Source: JBHENC01 sp046262295 (GTDB lineage Bacteria; Acidobacteriota; Blastocatellia; Pyrinomonadales; Pyrinomonadaceae). Taken from it: 64,000 bases of DNA. Of the stretch, positions 24,552-33,678 are shown piece after piece. The DNA lies in contig JBHENC010000002.1 of NCBI GenBank assembly GCA_046262295.1, forward strand, positions 450,571-514,570, written 5' to 3'. Under the pieces are notes generated by a model that saw only the letters and a program-made list of their open reading frames with translations, was not told the DNA's origin and ran no database searches. The stretch's first letter is position 1; each line of letters starts with the position of its first letter. Made by a program: the position numbers and the translations under genes.

Positions 24552-25820
24552 ATGGCAACAATCGAATTAGCTTACGGACGCGGCGCGCTCGCCTTCGAGT
24601 ATGACGAAGCGCGTTTCCGTGTGTTGCAACCTTCCGCCAACGATACGCCGCGTCCGCTTTCGGATGCGGAGATCATCGCGGCGATGGACGCGCCGATTGC
24701 TTCGCCGCCACTTGAAGAGATCGTCCAGCCGGGCGAAACGGTGCTGATCGTCGTTTCCGACGCGACGCGCGCCAACGCGAGCGGGCAGATCGTCAATCTG
24801 CTGGTGCGCCGTCTTGTGCAGAACGGCATAGCGCCGCATGACATCAAGATTATCTTCGCCACAGGCATTCATCGCGCCGTCACGCCCGCAGAGAAACGCG
24901 AGTTGCTGACCCCTTTTGTTTTTCAGCGAATCACGACGCTCGACCACGATGCTTATGATGAATCACAGCTTGCGCATTTTGATGAAACGGCAAGCGGCGC
25001 GCTCGTCGAACTCAACCGCGCGCTTCACGAGCACGATCATATAATTCTCACGGGCGGCATCAGTTTTCATTACTTCGCGGGTTTTACGGGCGGGCGCAAA
25101 TCCATCTGTCCCGGCCTCGCTTCCGCAGAGACGATTGCCGCGACGCACGCTCTCGCATTTGATTTTGAAAAAGGCGGACGACGTGACGGCGTGGGCTGCG
25201 CAGTGTTGGACGGCAACGCCGTGCATGAAGAATGCGAGCGCATCGCCGCGTTGATTAAGCCGTCGTTTCTCGTCAACACCGTGACGGATGAACGCGGATT
25301 ATGCTGCAAGATTTACGCAGGAGATTGGCGCAGCGCGCACCGGCAAGGCTGCGCGGATTACCTGCGCGAGCATTCGTTGGAGATTGAGGAGAAGCGCGCG
25401 CTTGTGATGGCGAGTTGCGGCGGCGCACCCTTTGACATCAATTTGATTCAAGCGCACAAGACGCTGTTGATGGCGGCGCGCGCGTGTAACGAAGGCGGCG
25501 CGATTATTCTTCTGGCGGAATGCGCGGACGGTTTAGGGCGCGCTGATTTTTTGAAATGGTTCGCGGCGGAGAACTCACGCGCGCTCGAAAATAGTTTGCG
25601 CGAGCGTTATGAAGTGAACGGTCAAACCGCTTGGTCTTTGCTCGCTAAAGCTGAGGCCTTCGAGGTGTATCTTGTTTCGAGTTTGCCGGACGACGTTGTG
25701 CGACAAATGCGCATGATTCCTGCGCGCAGTTTAGAGGAAGCGTTGGCGCAGGTGAACCGCAGCGACGGCAGCGGATACCTCCTGCCACGCGGCGCGACGT
25801 TCCTGCCAGTCCTCGTTTAA
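24552..25820 (+). CDS. larA: Nickel-dependent lactate racemase-like protein (LarA family)
   Basis: 422 residues. Residues that coordinate the nickel-pincer cofactor in Lactobacillus LarA have counterparts here: SDATRA (Asp70, Arg73), TGIHR (His107), FHYFAGFTGGRKS (His173 and Lys183) and ATHA (His199). Family members racemise or epimerise 2-hydroxyacids such as lactate. LarB, LarC and LarE, which make the cofactor, are not nearby, so they must be elsewhere or this is a different family reaction. About 110 bases without a gene precede it. Confidence 0.88.
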   Translation: MATIELAYGRGALAFEYDEARFRVLQPSANDTPRPLSDAEIIAAMDAPIASPPLEEIVQPGETVLIVVSDATRANASGQIVNLLVRRLVQNGIAPHDIKIIFATGIHRAVTPAEKRELLTPFVFQRITTLDHDAYDESQLAHFDETASGALVELNRALHEHDHIILTGGISFHYFAGFTGGRKSICPGLASAETIAATHALAFDFEKGGRRDGVGCAVLDGNAVHEECERIAALIKPSFLVNTVTDERGLCCKIYAGDWRSAHRQGCADYLREHSLEIEEKRALVMASCGGAPFDINLIQAHKTLLMAARACNEGGAIILLAECADGLGRADFLKWFAAENSRALENSLRERYEVNGQTAWSLLAKAEAFEVYLVSSLPDDVVRQMRMIPARSLEEALAQVNRSDGSGYLLPRGATFLPVLV

Positions 25821-25941
25821 GCGTGCGTGGAAAGATTCTCTGCACGATCTTCGTTGATCCGGCACGGCACGCGGCACTACAATGATCTTCAAGGCATCGG
25901 CGATTCTAAAAATTCAAAGCTTGCGAGACGATGTGAACCTT

Positions 25942-26655
25942 ATGAGAAAATTTATCACTGTATTATGCGCGACGCTGCTCGTGTCGTTTGCTTCAATCGA
26001 AAACTTTGCGCAGGGGACAGCCGCTGCGCCTTCAAACAACGCGGCGGCGAACGCGGCGCAGAGCGCTGAAGAAAAGCGCGTGCCGCTGGCGGAGCAATCT
26101 GTCGCGCCGGATGTCGCGGGACGCGCGGCGCTCGCCGGAAAACTGCGCACCGCAAGCACGGCGCTCGCGGGCACTTCGGATGCGCCCATCAGAATCGCGC
26201 GCGTCGTCATTGAAAATCGCAGCCCGAATTTTTACACATACGTTTCCGGCTGGGCGACGTTCTACGATGCGGAAGGCGTGCGCTGCGGCGAAGGCCTGTT
26301 CAAACTGGACGCGCTCGCGCCGAACGAATCTGCCGAAACCGATATGCCCGGACTTCGCCTGACCTGCACGCCCACGACATGGCGCATCGCCGCGACGAAT
26401 TTATTGACGCGCACAACCGACACTGCCAAACCGAACGAGCCTACCGCCTCCGGCCTTGCAGCGATGCCACAATCTTCCGCGTCTACGACAAGCGCGACGG
26501 CGGAAACGACGCCGACAACCGTCGCGCCGACTGTCGCATTACCGTCGCTGATGATTAGCATCAACGGCAAGACGCTGCCGCTTCAGTTGGATAATCCTGT
26601 TGAGATCAAGGTCGGCAGAGAGCGCGTGAAGATCGTCGTCAGCGCCGCGCCTTAA
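25942..26655 (+). CDS. Secreted hypothetical protein with beta-rich core
   Basis: 237 residues from ATG 25942. Signal peptide (about 1-24: FITVLCATLLVSFASIENFAQG). The mature part starts with an Ala/Asn-rich disordered stretch, then a beta-rich region (RIARVVIENRSPNFYTYVSGWATFYDAEGVRC) with two cysteines (near 117 and 143) that could form a disulfide, a Thr/Ala/Ser-rich linker (about 165-200) and a final segment (LMISINGKTLPLQLDNPVEIKVGRE). Unknown family; the FYT/SGWATFYD strands resemble an Ig-like fold. An upstream frame extension to 25882 is not signal-like. Confidence 0.62.
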   Translation: MRKFITVLCATLLVSFASIENFAQGTAAAPSNNAAANAAQSAEEKRVPLAEQSVAPDVAGRAALAGKLRTASTALAGTSDAPIRIARVVIENRSPNFYTYVSGWATFYDAEGVRCGEGLFKLDALAPNESAETDMPGLRLTCTPTTWRIAATNLLTRTTDTAKPNEPTASGLAAMPQSSASTTSATAETTPTTVAPTVALPSLMISINGKTLPLQLDNPVEIKVGRERVKIVVSAAP

Positions 26656-26790
26656 AAAGTTGTCGCGTGGCTTGATTCAGTCAGGTTCGCGCGGGCTTGA
26701 TTTCAAATTGCGTGCGGCCTAGCATAGAGTTGCAACGCAGATTCCTTCCCGATAATTATCAGGCCGTTACGAAAGAAAAGGAGAACTGAG

Positions 26791-26940
26791 ATGGCCGACG
26801 AACAAAAGAACAAAAAATGCGCGCACCCGAGTTGCAGTTGCGAGGCTGCGCCCGACAGCAAATATTGCGGCGAGTACTGCGCGAATGCGCGCGACCTGAC
26901 CGAGATCGGCTGCGGCTGCGAACACCCGCCGTGCCGTTGA
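26791..26940 (+). CDS. Bacterial metallothionein-like protein
   Basis: 49 residues with eight cysteines (10, 15, 17, 26, 30, 41, 43, 48) and His12, His46, in the order CAHPSCSC...YCGEYC...GCGCEHPPC. This matches SmtA/BmtA-type metallothioneins that bind Zn2+, Cd2+ or Cu+ in clusters. AAGGAG lies 8 bases before the ATG; the stop is followed by a good terminator at 27007-27049, so the gene is probably a single unit. It is missed by length cut-offs. Confidence 0.85.
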   Translation: MADEQKNKKCAHPSCSCEAAPDSKYCGEYCANARDLTEIGCGCEHPPCR

Positions 26941-27006
26941 GACTTAATCATTCAAGCCGCGCCTCCTGTTCGTAAGTGTAAAATTATTTGCGCGATGCTT
27001 AAACCG

Positions 27007-27049
27007 AGCGGTGACGCGGCGATGAACTCCCGCGTCGCCGCTTTTCGTT
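27007..27049 (+). terminator. Rho-independent terminator after the metallothionein gene
   Basis: A 13-base stem (27007-27019 with 27030-27042, one G-U-type mismatch) with a 10-base loop, then TTTCGTT. It lies between the metallothionein gene and glcD. Confidence 0.7.
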
Positions 27050-27087
27050 AAAGACTTTTTGGAGCCGGACATCGAGAGACAAAAAGC

Positions 27088-28518
27088 ATGGCAAGCATGG
27101 TTGAAAATATTGTCGCGGGAACAAAGCGCGCGCTCACGCCCGCTTCGGATGCGCTCGTGTTGGAGCGTTTGCGCGAGATTGTCGGCGCGGAACACGTCCT
27201 CGTTGACCCGACGCGCGTAGAGCCTTACGCGCAGGATGCCGTTAAGGAAAAGTTTCCGCCAGAAGCGGTTGTGCTGCCGCAGAGCGCCGCAGAGATTTCC
27301 GCGATTCTGCGGCTCGCCAACGAAAAGCGTTTCCCTGTGACGGCGCGCGGCGGCGGCGTCGGCTACACGGGCGGCGCAGTGCCCATCGAAGGCGGCATCG
27401 TCATCGGCACGGATCGCATGAACCGCATCAAAGAAATCAACGTCGCAGACCTTTACATGGTGACGGAGCCGGGCGTGACGACCTACGCGCTGCAACAGGC
27501 GGCGGAAGCCGTAGGGCTTTTTTATCCGCCCGATCCGGCCTCTTACAAAGACTCTTTTATCGGCGGCAACATTGCGGAGAACGCAGGCGGAATGCGTTGC
27601 GCGAAATACGGCGTGACGAAACATTATGTGCTCGGCCTTGAAGTCGTGACGCCGACGGGCGAGATTATCAAGACGGGCGGGCGCACGACGAAGAACGTCG
27701 TCGGCTTCGATTTGACGGGTTTGCTGTGCGGCTCGGAGGGAATGCTCGGCATCATCACGGAAGCGACGCTCCGGCTGATACCATTGCCGGAAGCGACGCG
27801 AACCGTTCGTGCGACATTTCACTCGATGCGTGAGGCGTGCGCGTGCGTGCCCGCTTTTACGAGTGCGCGCGTTGTGCCGGTCGCGTGCGAAGTGCTGGAT
27901 CGCAATTCGATTGACGCGGTTGAATCCGAATATGCTTTCGGCATCGCAACGGATGCTGGCGCGCTTTTACTTATCGCGGTGGACGGATCAACCGAAGAGG
28001 TTGAAAGACAGGCGCGCATCGTCGAGCAGGTTGTGAAAGACGGCGGCGGCTATGATGTGGTGCGCGCCGAGACGCGCGAAGAGGAAGATCGTTTGTGGGA
28101 TGTGCGGCGCGCGATTTCGCCCGCGATTAAAAAGTACGGCACGCTGAAATTCAACGAAGATGTCGTCGTGCCGCGTTCGCGCGTGCCGGAACTCGTCGAG
28201 CGCGTCGTCGAGATTGCACGCCGCCATGAAACCTTCGTCGTCAATTTCGGGCACGCGGGCGACGGCAATATTCATATCAACTTTATGTGCGACCGTGAAG
28301 ACGAAGAATCCGTCCGGCGCGGACGCGCCTGCGTAAAAGAAACCTTCGCCGTCGCCGTCGAACTCGGCGGCACGATCAGCGGCGAGCACGGCATCGGCTA
28401 CGTCAAAGCTCCGTATCTCGAAATGGCGATTACGGCGGCGACCATCGAAACGATGAAGCAGGTCAAACGCGCGCTCGATCCTTCAGGTATACTCAATCCC
28501 GGAAAAGTCTTCGTGTGA
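27088..28518 (+). CDS. glcD: FAD-linked 2-hydroxyacid oxidase (GlcD-like)
   Basis: 476 residues. FAD-binding type 4 (PCMH) domain with the RGGGVGYTGGAVP loop and the GNIAENAGGMRCAKYG segment, and a C-terminal FAD-oxidase domain ending in GTISGEHGIGYVK and LDPSGILNPGKV. The His-containing GHAGDGNIHINF motif is typical. GlcD oxidises glycolate, lactate or other 2-hydroxyacids. It is not followed by glcE or glcF here, but LarA upstream could link it to lactate. The start is ATG 27088; ATG 27097 is also possible. Confidence 0.9.
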   Translation: MASMVENIVAGTKRALTPASDALVLERLREIVGAEHVLVDPTRVEPYAQDAVKEKFPPEAVVLPQSAAEISAILRLANEKRFPVTARGGGVGYTGGAVPIEGGIVIGTDRMNRIKEINVADLYMVTEPGVTTYALQQAAEAVGLFYPPDPASYKDSFIGGNIAENAGGMRCAKYGVTKHYVLGLEVVTPTGEIIKTGGRTTKNVVGFDLTGLLCGSEGMLGIITEATLRLIPLPEATRTVRATFHSMREACACVPAFTSARVVPVACEVLDRNSIDAVESEYAFGIATDAGALLLIAVDGSTEEVERQARIVEQVVKDGGGYDVVRAETREEEDRLWDVRRAISPAIKKYGTLKFNEDVVVPRSRVPELVERVVEIARRHETFVVNFGHAGDGNIHINFMCDREDEESVRRGRACVKETFAVAVELGGTISGEHGIGYVKAPYLEMAITAATIETMKQVKRALDPSGILNPGKVFV

Positions 28519-28572
28519 GACGGCGATGACGGATTGGCGCTTGAAGAAGGCCGCCGTAGATTCAGCATCCTG

Positions 28573-29160
28573 ATGATTGAAACGCTTTTAGAGCTGCAAC
28601 GCCTGAAACAATTGGATCGCACCGGCTGGACGCTACGCGGCCAAACGGCGGGAGCGGAATCTGTCGCCGCGCACACTTACGGCGTCTGCGTCGTGGCGAT
28701 GCTGCTTGCGGACGAACTTGTGCGGCGCGGCGCGACGGTAAACGTCGAAAGAGTGTTGCGGCTGGCGCTGGTGCATGATTGGGCGGAGGCGCGGTTGGGC
28801 GATATGCCGCGCACGGGCAGCCTTTATTTTGGAGGCGACGCGCGACGCGATGCCGAACGCGCGGCCTTCGACGACATCGTTAAAAGTCTCGGCACGGCGA
28901 ATGAAAAGTTTTACGGCGAGTTGCATGAGGACTACGAGACGCGCGCGAGTCTGGAGGCGCGTCTGGTCAAGGCGGCGGACGTGATTGATCTGCTTTTGCA
29001 AGCCTTAACTTTTGAACGCGCGGGCGTGCGCGGACTCGATGAGTTCTGGGAAAACGTCGCGGAGCGGAATTTGCTACTTGAAGGCGCGGCACAAGATTTA
29101 GTCGGCGAGATACTGCGTGAGTTAGCCGTCGCTCACGCGAAAGCCGTCGCTGCGGGCTGA
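28573..29160 (+). CDS. HD-domain hydrolase, YfbR/HDDC2-like
   Basis: 195 residues. Metal residues of the HD fold are seen as His (ESVAAHTYGV), His-Asp (LVHDWAEARLGD) and a late Asp (VKAADVIDLL). YfbR-like members dephosphorylate deoxynucleoside 5'-monophosphates. Start chosen at ATG 28573 (MIETLLELQRLKQLDRTGW); TTG 28534 would lengthen it by 13 residues. It follows glcD at close spacing. Confidence 0.82.
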   Translation: MIETLLELQRLKQLDRTGWTLRGQTAGAESVAAHTYGVCVVAMLLADELVRRGATVNVERVLRLALVHDWAEARLGDMPRTGSLYFGGDARRDAERAAFDDIVKSLGTANEKFYGELHEDYETRASLEARLVKAADVIDLLLQALTFERAGVRGLDEFWENVAERNLLLEGAAQDLVGEILRELAVAHAKAVAAG

Positions 29161-29313
29161 AAACTCGCGCGTGTTCATCGTTCAAGCAACGAAATGAGGG
29201 CGCGCGCAATCAGAATAAGTTCGGGAAAACCGGGAATCCACGTTTGATGCAAACCGCTTTAGTCGCTCCCGCTTGTTTGCTCTCGTTCGCATAAAGTGAA
29301 ACCAATCGCCGCT

Positions 29314-29976
29314 ATGAAAATCTATCTGTTACGTTTTGATGATGAGCGGTGGCTCTTTTATTCGGAAGAGCGCGAGGCGATTGACGCTGAGAAAGAACCG
29401 CGTGCCCCGCGTCGCGGACTGCGTGGCTTGATTGAAAGAAAACAGAAAAATTTGCAGGCGATGCTGACGGAATCCGAAAGCGGCGTTGGTTTGCATATGC
29501 GCCGCCTGTGGGAATGGCTGCATGAGCGCACGCACCCGGACGAAGCGTTGCTCAGAAGATTGCGCAACATTTCTGCGCCGACGATTCATTATCCTTTGAC
29601 GCTGACGGAAGAAGCCGCACGCGCTCTCTGGACGCATTATCTGAAGAACCGCTTTCGTCGCCATCTGCTGTGGCTTATCATTAACGCAACGGTCGTGCCC
29701 GTCACCTTATTGTTAACGCCGCTGCCCGGTCCGAACCTGATCGGCTACTGGTTCGTTTATCGCGCCGTTTGCCATTTGCTTGCGCTCTACGGTTTGCGTC
29801 GCGCCGGACGCGAGCAGCCCGCGACGCAGTTTCTTTCGACGAGTGCGCTCGATGCCTGCGTCGGAATTGACGAAGAGCAGGCCGCGCAACTCGCCGCAGG
29901 CTTCGGACTAAAGCATCTCGATTCCTTTATCAAACGCGCAACCAACAAGCGCAACACTCTCCTTGCGGCGTCTTGA
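29314..29976 (+). CDS. K+/H+ exchange-related membrane protein (Mit_KHE1-like)
   Basis: 220 residues from ATG 29314 (GTG 29296 is an alternative). A soluble Arg/Glu-rich N-terminal half, a hydrophobic helix (LLWLIINATVVPVTLLLTPL), then PGPNLIGYWFVYRAVCHLLALYG, a motif typical of proteins related to mitochondrial K+/H+ exchange (PF10173), then a soluble tail. I recognise that motif but not a bacterial function. About 150 bases before it hold no gene. Confidence 0.55.
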   Translation: MKIYLLRFDDERWLFYSEEREAIDAEKEPRAPRRGLRGLIERKQKNLQAMLTESESGVGLHMRRLWEWLHERTHPDEALLRRLRNISAPTIHYPLTLTEEAARALWTHYLKNRFRRHLLWLIINATVVPVTLLLTPLPGPNLIGYWFVYRAVCHLLALYGLRRAGREQPATQFLSTSALDACVGIDEEQAAQLAAGFGLKHLDSFIKRATNKRNTLLAAS

Positions 29977-30058
29977 AAGAGCCGTCCCTCGCTGAACGCA
30001 CACCGCGCAAAATAGCCTGCGCTTCCCGGAAATCTTCGCATACGGCACACGGCGTGCG

Positions 30059-30087
30059 TTGACAACGGGCGGAACGCTTTGTTAGTT
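30059..30087 (+). promoter_or_regulatory. Candidate promoter of the lipoprotein-ABC operon
   Basis: TTGACA at 30059-30064, 17-base spacer, weak -10 (TTAGTT). The downstream hairpin at 30127-30144 would lie in the leader. Confidence 0.35.
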
Positions 30088-30126
30088 TTCTTTGTTTTAT
30101 ATGTCCACACAGGGGATCGGACCGCG

Positions 30127-30155
30127 CGCCGCTGTTTTGCGGCGGCTATTTTTAT
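30127..30155 (+). promoter_or_regulatory. Terminator-like hairpin directly before the lipoprotein start
   Basis: CGCCGC (30127-30132) pairs with GCGGCG (30139-30144), then TATTTTTAT and the ATG at 30158. It resembles an intrinsic terminator or attenuator and leaves no room for a normal ribosome-binding site. Confidence 0.45.
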
Positions 30156-30157
30156 AG

Positions 30158-31246
30158 ATGCTTAATTCAAGATTAACCCGCAGTGTTGTCGCCACCTCGT
30201 CAGTTCGCTCTACAATTCTTTTTGTCTTTGCGCTCGGCTTCGTTGTGCTAGGCGGCAGCGGGTGTGTCAAGAAGACCATCGGCGTGCCGCTGTTGCTGAC
30301 GCCGCTTGCGGAAGCGAAGACGGCGGAGTTGGAAGCGCAGATCAACCGTCTGGCCTCCGTGCGTTCGATTAAAGGCAAGGTTGACATACAGTTTCAAGAT
30401 ACCTCTTTCGCCGAATCGGGAATTGCGGAAAAGTATCGCACGGCGGACGGGATGGTGATTCTGCAACGTCCCAACCAGATTTATCTGGCGATTCAAACGC
30501 CTTTCGTCGGGAAGGATTTGGCCGAGATGACTTCCGACGGCGAACGCTTTCGCGTCGCCGTGCTTGCGCCCTTTTCCGGCGGCGAGAAGTACAGAAGTTT
30601 TCTGCGCGGCACGAATAACGCCGTTTACGCCATGCCGAAAATGGACGGCGCAATGGCTACGGCTAAGAAAAACGGAAAGAATCTGGCGATGACGGAAGAG
30701 CGTGCCGTCAGCGTGCTTGCCAACTTGCGCCCGCAACATTTTACGGATGCGCTGTTAATCGTGCCGATTCTGCCGCACGCCGAATCGCGGCTCGTTTACG
30801 CGCAGAGCGAAATTTATCAGGAAGAGCGGGACACGCGCCCTGACAAAAGAAACGCGCGTGTTGTGCGCGGCTATTATCTGCTTGACGAATTATCGCCGGG
30901 CGATGCGGGAACAGCGCGGCTCGTGCGCCGTTTCTGGTTTGATCGCGTCGGCGGTATTCGCCTTGCGCGCCTGCAAACATTCGATGCGAGCGGTGTGCTG
31001 ACGACCGACGTGAGTTTCTCCGACGCGAAACAGTTTGGCGAAGGCGGGCGCGTCACGCTTCCCGCGCGCGTCGAAGTGACGCGCCCGCAGGAACACTACA
31101 AATTGAGTATCGGTTACCAATCACCCGAAGCGGTTGTGCTCGACCAAGCGTACAAGCCGCAGACGTTCCTTTTAGAGAACAGTTCCAATCTGCGCGAAGT
31201 TGATCTCGACACACGCCGCAGCAAACAGGAAGCGAGCAGCAAGTAA
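30158..31246 (+). CDS. Outer-membrane lipoprotein-like protein with LolA/LolB-type fold
   Basis: 362 residues. Hydrophobic signal sequence and a Cys at 36 in LGGSGC (probable lipobox, -3 residue is Gly so not ideal). The mature part begins with an amphipathic helix and continues as a long antiparallel beta structure (IKGKVDIQF, ADGMVILQRPNQIYLAIQTPF, DGERFRVAVLAPF, VGGIRLARLQTFD), a pattern seen in LolA/LolB-like and DUF4292 proteins that carry lipidated ligands. Followed by an ABC permease and ATPase and a LolA-like protein. Start codon lacks a clear ribosome-binding site. Confidence 0.65.
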   Translation: MLNSRLTRSVVATSSVRSTILFVFALGFVVLGGSGCVKKTIGVPLLLTPLAEAKTAELEAQINRLASVRSIKGKVDIQFQDTSFAESGIAEKYRTADGMVILQRPNQIYLAIQTPFVGKDLAEMTSDGERFRVAVLAPFSGGEKYRSFLRGTNNAVYAMPKMDGAMATAKKNGKNLAMTEERAVSVLANLRPQHFTDALLIVPILPHAESRLVYAQSEIYQEERDTRPDKRNARVVRGYYLLDELSPGDAGTARLVRRFWFDRVGGIRLARLQTFDASGVLTTDVSFSDAKQFGEGGRVTLPARVEVTRPQEHYKLSIGYQSPEAVVLDQAYKPQTFLLENSSNLREVDLDTRRSKQEASSK

Positions 31247-31282
31247 GCATCATGCGCGACGGCTGGTTGGTGAAGGCGATTC

Positions 31283-32425
31283 ATGGCAGCCCGCGCAAAG
31301 TCTTCGCGCCGTACTTCTAATCCAATGGATAGCCTTGTCATCTCTAACATCCGCCAGCGCCCGTTGCGTTCACTTGTGAGCGTGCTCGGTGTTGCGCTCG
31401 GCGTTGCGCTGGTGATGCTGTTTACGGGATTGGCGCGCGGGATGTCGAACGATTTGCAGCGCCGCTCGGCCAACGTGCGCGCCGAAATTACTTTCACGCG
31501 ACAAGGCTCGGCCGCGATGATGACGAGCGCGACGGCCAATGTCAGCACGCAGTATGTCGCCAAGATCAAAGCGATTGAGGGCGTCGCAGAGGCCGTGCCG
31601 GTGCTGGTGGATGTGACGACCGGCAAAGGCGGTCTGGGTTTCGAGCGTCTGGAAGGATTGGACTGGGATTCGTTCGCCGCGATGAACGGCATCGGCATCG
31701 TGCGCGGACGCGCGCCGCAGGCGGCGGACGAAATAGTGATTGATGAAACGCGCGCGCGCAATTATCGCCTCGATGTCGGAAGCGTCGTGCCGCTCTTCGG
31801 CAATCAGCCGTATCGCGTGGCGGGCGTCTTTGCGCCCGAATCCGGCGCGCGTATCAAGATGACTTTGAGTGCGTTGCAGGACGCCATCGGCACACCCGGC
31901 AAATGCACTTTCATACTCGTCAAGTGTCACCACCCGGAAGACCAACTCGAAGTCGCGCGCCGGATAGAGGCGGCGCTGCCCGGCAATAAAATTCAACTGA
32001 CGCGCGATATCACGGCGACCGTCGAAAAGAGCATTCCGTATCTGGGCGTCTTCCTGCGCACGCTCGTCGTGCTTTCGGCCATCGTCAGCACGCTCGTCAT
32101 CATGCTGGCGATGTACACGACCATCACGGAGCGCACGCGCGAGATTGGCATTTTGAAAGCAATGGGCGCGTCGCGCGGCTACATCATCGGCGTCATCGAA
32201 AAGGAAGCCATCGTCATTAGTTTGATCGGCCTCGTCTTCGGTTTCGCTCTTTCGCTTGCGGCGGGCTATTTGATTCATAGCCTTTACGGTCTGTTCTTCG
32301 AGTACGGCTGGGCGTGGGCGCTGGCGGCGGCTGTGATCGGTCTGGCGGGCGGTGCTCTGGGCGCCCTGTATCCGGCGATGCGCGCGGCGAATTTAGACCC
32401 TGTGCAGGCACTCGCACATGAGTGA
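31283..32425 (+). CDS. ABC transporter permease of the MacB/FtsX (LolC/E-like) type
   Basis: 380 residues. Transmembrane helix near the N-terminus (LVSVLGVALGVALVMLFTGL), a large periplasmic domain, then three C-terminal helices (LVVLSAIVSTLVIMLAMYTTI; IEKEAIVISLIGLVFGFALSL; WALAAAVIGLAGGALGALYP), with the ERTREIGILKAMGASRGYIIG coupling motif of the FtsX domain. Such permeases extract lipoproteins (LolC/E) or drive mechanotransmission (MacB). GAAGG lies 6 bases before the ATG. The next gene encodes the ATPase. Confidence 0.87.
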   Translation: MAARAKSSRRTSNPMDSLVISNIRQRPLRSLVSVLGVALGVALVMLFTGLARGMSNDLQRRSANVRAEITFTRQGSAAMMTSATANVSTQYVAKIKAIEGVAEAVPVLVDVTTGKGGLGFERLEGLDWDSFAAMNGIGIVRGRAPQAADEIVIDETRARNYRLDVGSVVPLFGNQPYRVAGVFAPESGARIKMTLSALQDAIGTPGKCTFILVKCHHPEDQLEVARRIEAALPGNKIQLTRDITATVEKSIPYLGVFLRTLVVLSAIVSTLVIMLAMYTTITERTREIGILKAMGASRGYIIGVIEKEAIVISLIGLVFGFALSLAAGYLIHSLYGLFFEYGWAWALAAAVIGLAGGALGALYPAMRAANLDPVQALAHE

Positions 32426-32506
32426 AAAATTTTTGTTTGTGACCGGCAATTGCAAGGAGACGGCTGGCGAGCTTCGTTGTTGTTTGTGCGGTTCGCGGTC
32501 TTGCTA

Positions 32507-33202
32507 ATGAGAACAATTCTAAAAGCTGAGAATCTTGCGAAAGTTTATCGTGTGGGTAGCATGGACGTGCCTGCGTTGCGCGGCGTGTCGCTGGATATAG
32601 AGGAAGGCGAATTTCTGGCAATCATGGGGCCTTCGGGGTGCGGCAAATCAACTTTGCTGCATTTGCTCGGCGGACTTTTAACGCCGACGCGCGGGCGCAT
32701 CATCGTTGACGAAGAAGATTTGACCGCCGCTTCGGACGCTGGACGCACGGAGATTCGCCGCCGCAAAATCGGCTTCGTATTTCAACGCTTCAATTTGTTT
32801 CCGACGTTGACGGCGGAAGGCAATCTGCGGCTCGCCGAACGCATACACGGCGGCAACGGCGCGAACGATCCCGAACGCCGCCGCGAAGTTCTGCGACTCC
32901 TGAAGCTCGAAGACAAGCTGCATCACAAGCCGCTGGAGCTTTCCGGGGGCGAGCAGCAGCGTGTCGCCTTAGCACGCGCCATCGTCACGCGCCCCGCCAT
33001 AATTCTCGCCGACGAGCCGACCGGAAATCTCGATTCCGATAACTCCGCCATCGTGCTCAATATGTTTCAGGAGCTTAATTATCGCTTCAATCAAACCATC
33101 GTGATGATTACGCATAATCCTGAAGCAGCCGCGATGTGTCGCCGCATCGTGCAGATGCGCGACGGCGAAATCGTGCCGCCGCACGGCAACGTGCAGATGT
33201 AG
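32507..33202 (+). CDS. ABC transporter ATP-binding protein (LolD/MacB-like)
   Basis: 231 residues from ATG 32507. Walker A MGPSGCGKST, signature LSGGEQQRVALARA, Walker B IILADEPTGNLD, and the H-loop MITHNPE, typical of LolD/MacB/FtsE ATPases. It is the energy source for the preceding permease. A TTG at 32450 could extend the protein by 19 residues and is followed by AAGGAG, so 32507 is the family-consistent start. Confidence 0.92.
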   Translation: MRTILKAENLAKVYRVGSMDVPALRGVSLDIEEGEFLAIMGPSGCGKSTLLHLLGGLLTPTRGRIIVDEEDLTAASDAGRTEIRRRKIGFVFQRFNLFPTLTAEGNLRLAERIHGGNGANDPERRREVLRLLKLEDKLHHKPLELSGGEQQRVALARAIVTRPAIILADEPTGNLDSDNSAIVLNMFQELNYRFNQTIVMITHNPEAAAMCRRIVQMRDGEIVPPHGNVQM

Positions 33203-33275
33203 AAAATGCGTCAGGTGACGTAAAATTGTTTCGCTTCGAGCGCGGCTTGAACACCTTGCGTCCAAACTTTCGTTT

Positions 33276-33614
33276 ATGATTTTTCGCACACTGAAAAATA
33301 TTTTCTTCTGGGGCTATGCGCGCAACACTTGGCAATACGACGTGTTGTGCGTGTTGATTCTGTGTTTTATCTTTCTGACGCCGCGAAATTGGTTCGGTCA
33401 CGGCGAACTTATGTCGCGCGCCGGGCATCTCAATTCGGTTGCCCCAACGCGGCTTTTGATTGGCGCTGAAACGCTTTCGGCGCAGCCGGATAACACGGAG
33501 ATTGAACAGCGCGCGCGGCAATTGACGAATCGCCCGCAATTGAGAATTAAGAATCAACAGCCGATTAAAGACGCGGGCGGCAAGACAATTGCATTCGAGG
33601 TTGAAATACAGTAA
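33276..33614 (+). CDS. Single-pass membrane hypothetical protein
   Basis: 112 residues. Aromatic N-terminus (IFFWGYARNTWQYD) then a transmembrane helix (VLCVLILCFIFLTP) and a hydrophilic, probably periplasmic, tail. The tail (PQLRIKNQQPIKDAGGKTIAFEVEIQ) has a short beta-like end. No family recognised. Lying between the ABC ATPase and the LolA-like gene, it may be part of the same envelope system (inference). Confidence 0.55.
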   Translation: MIFRTLKNIFFWGYARNTWQYDVLCVLILCFIFLTPRNWFGHGELMSRAGHLNSVAPTRLLIGAETLSAQPDNTEIEQRARQLTNRPQLRIKNQQPIKDAGGKTIAFEVEIQ

Positions 33615-33678
33615 TCATTCGGTATAATCGCCCCGATTTAAGGGGATGAGGCTGTTAAAAGTTTTTGAAGGAGATTGT

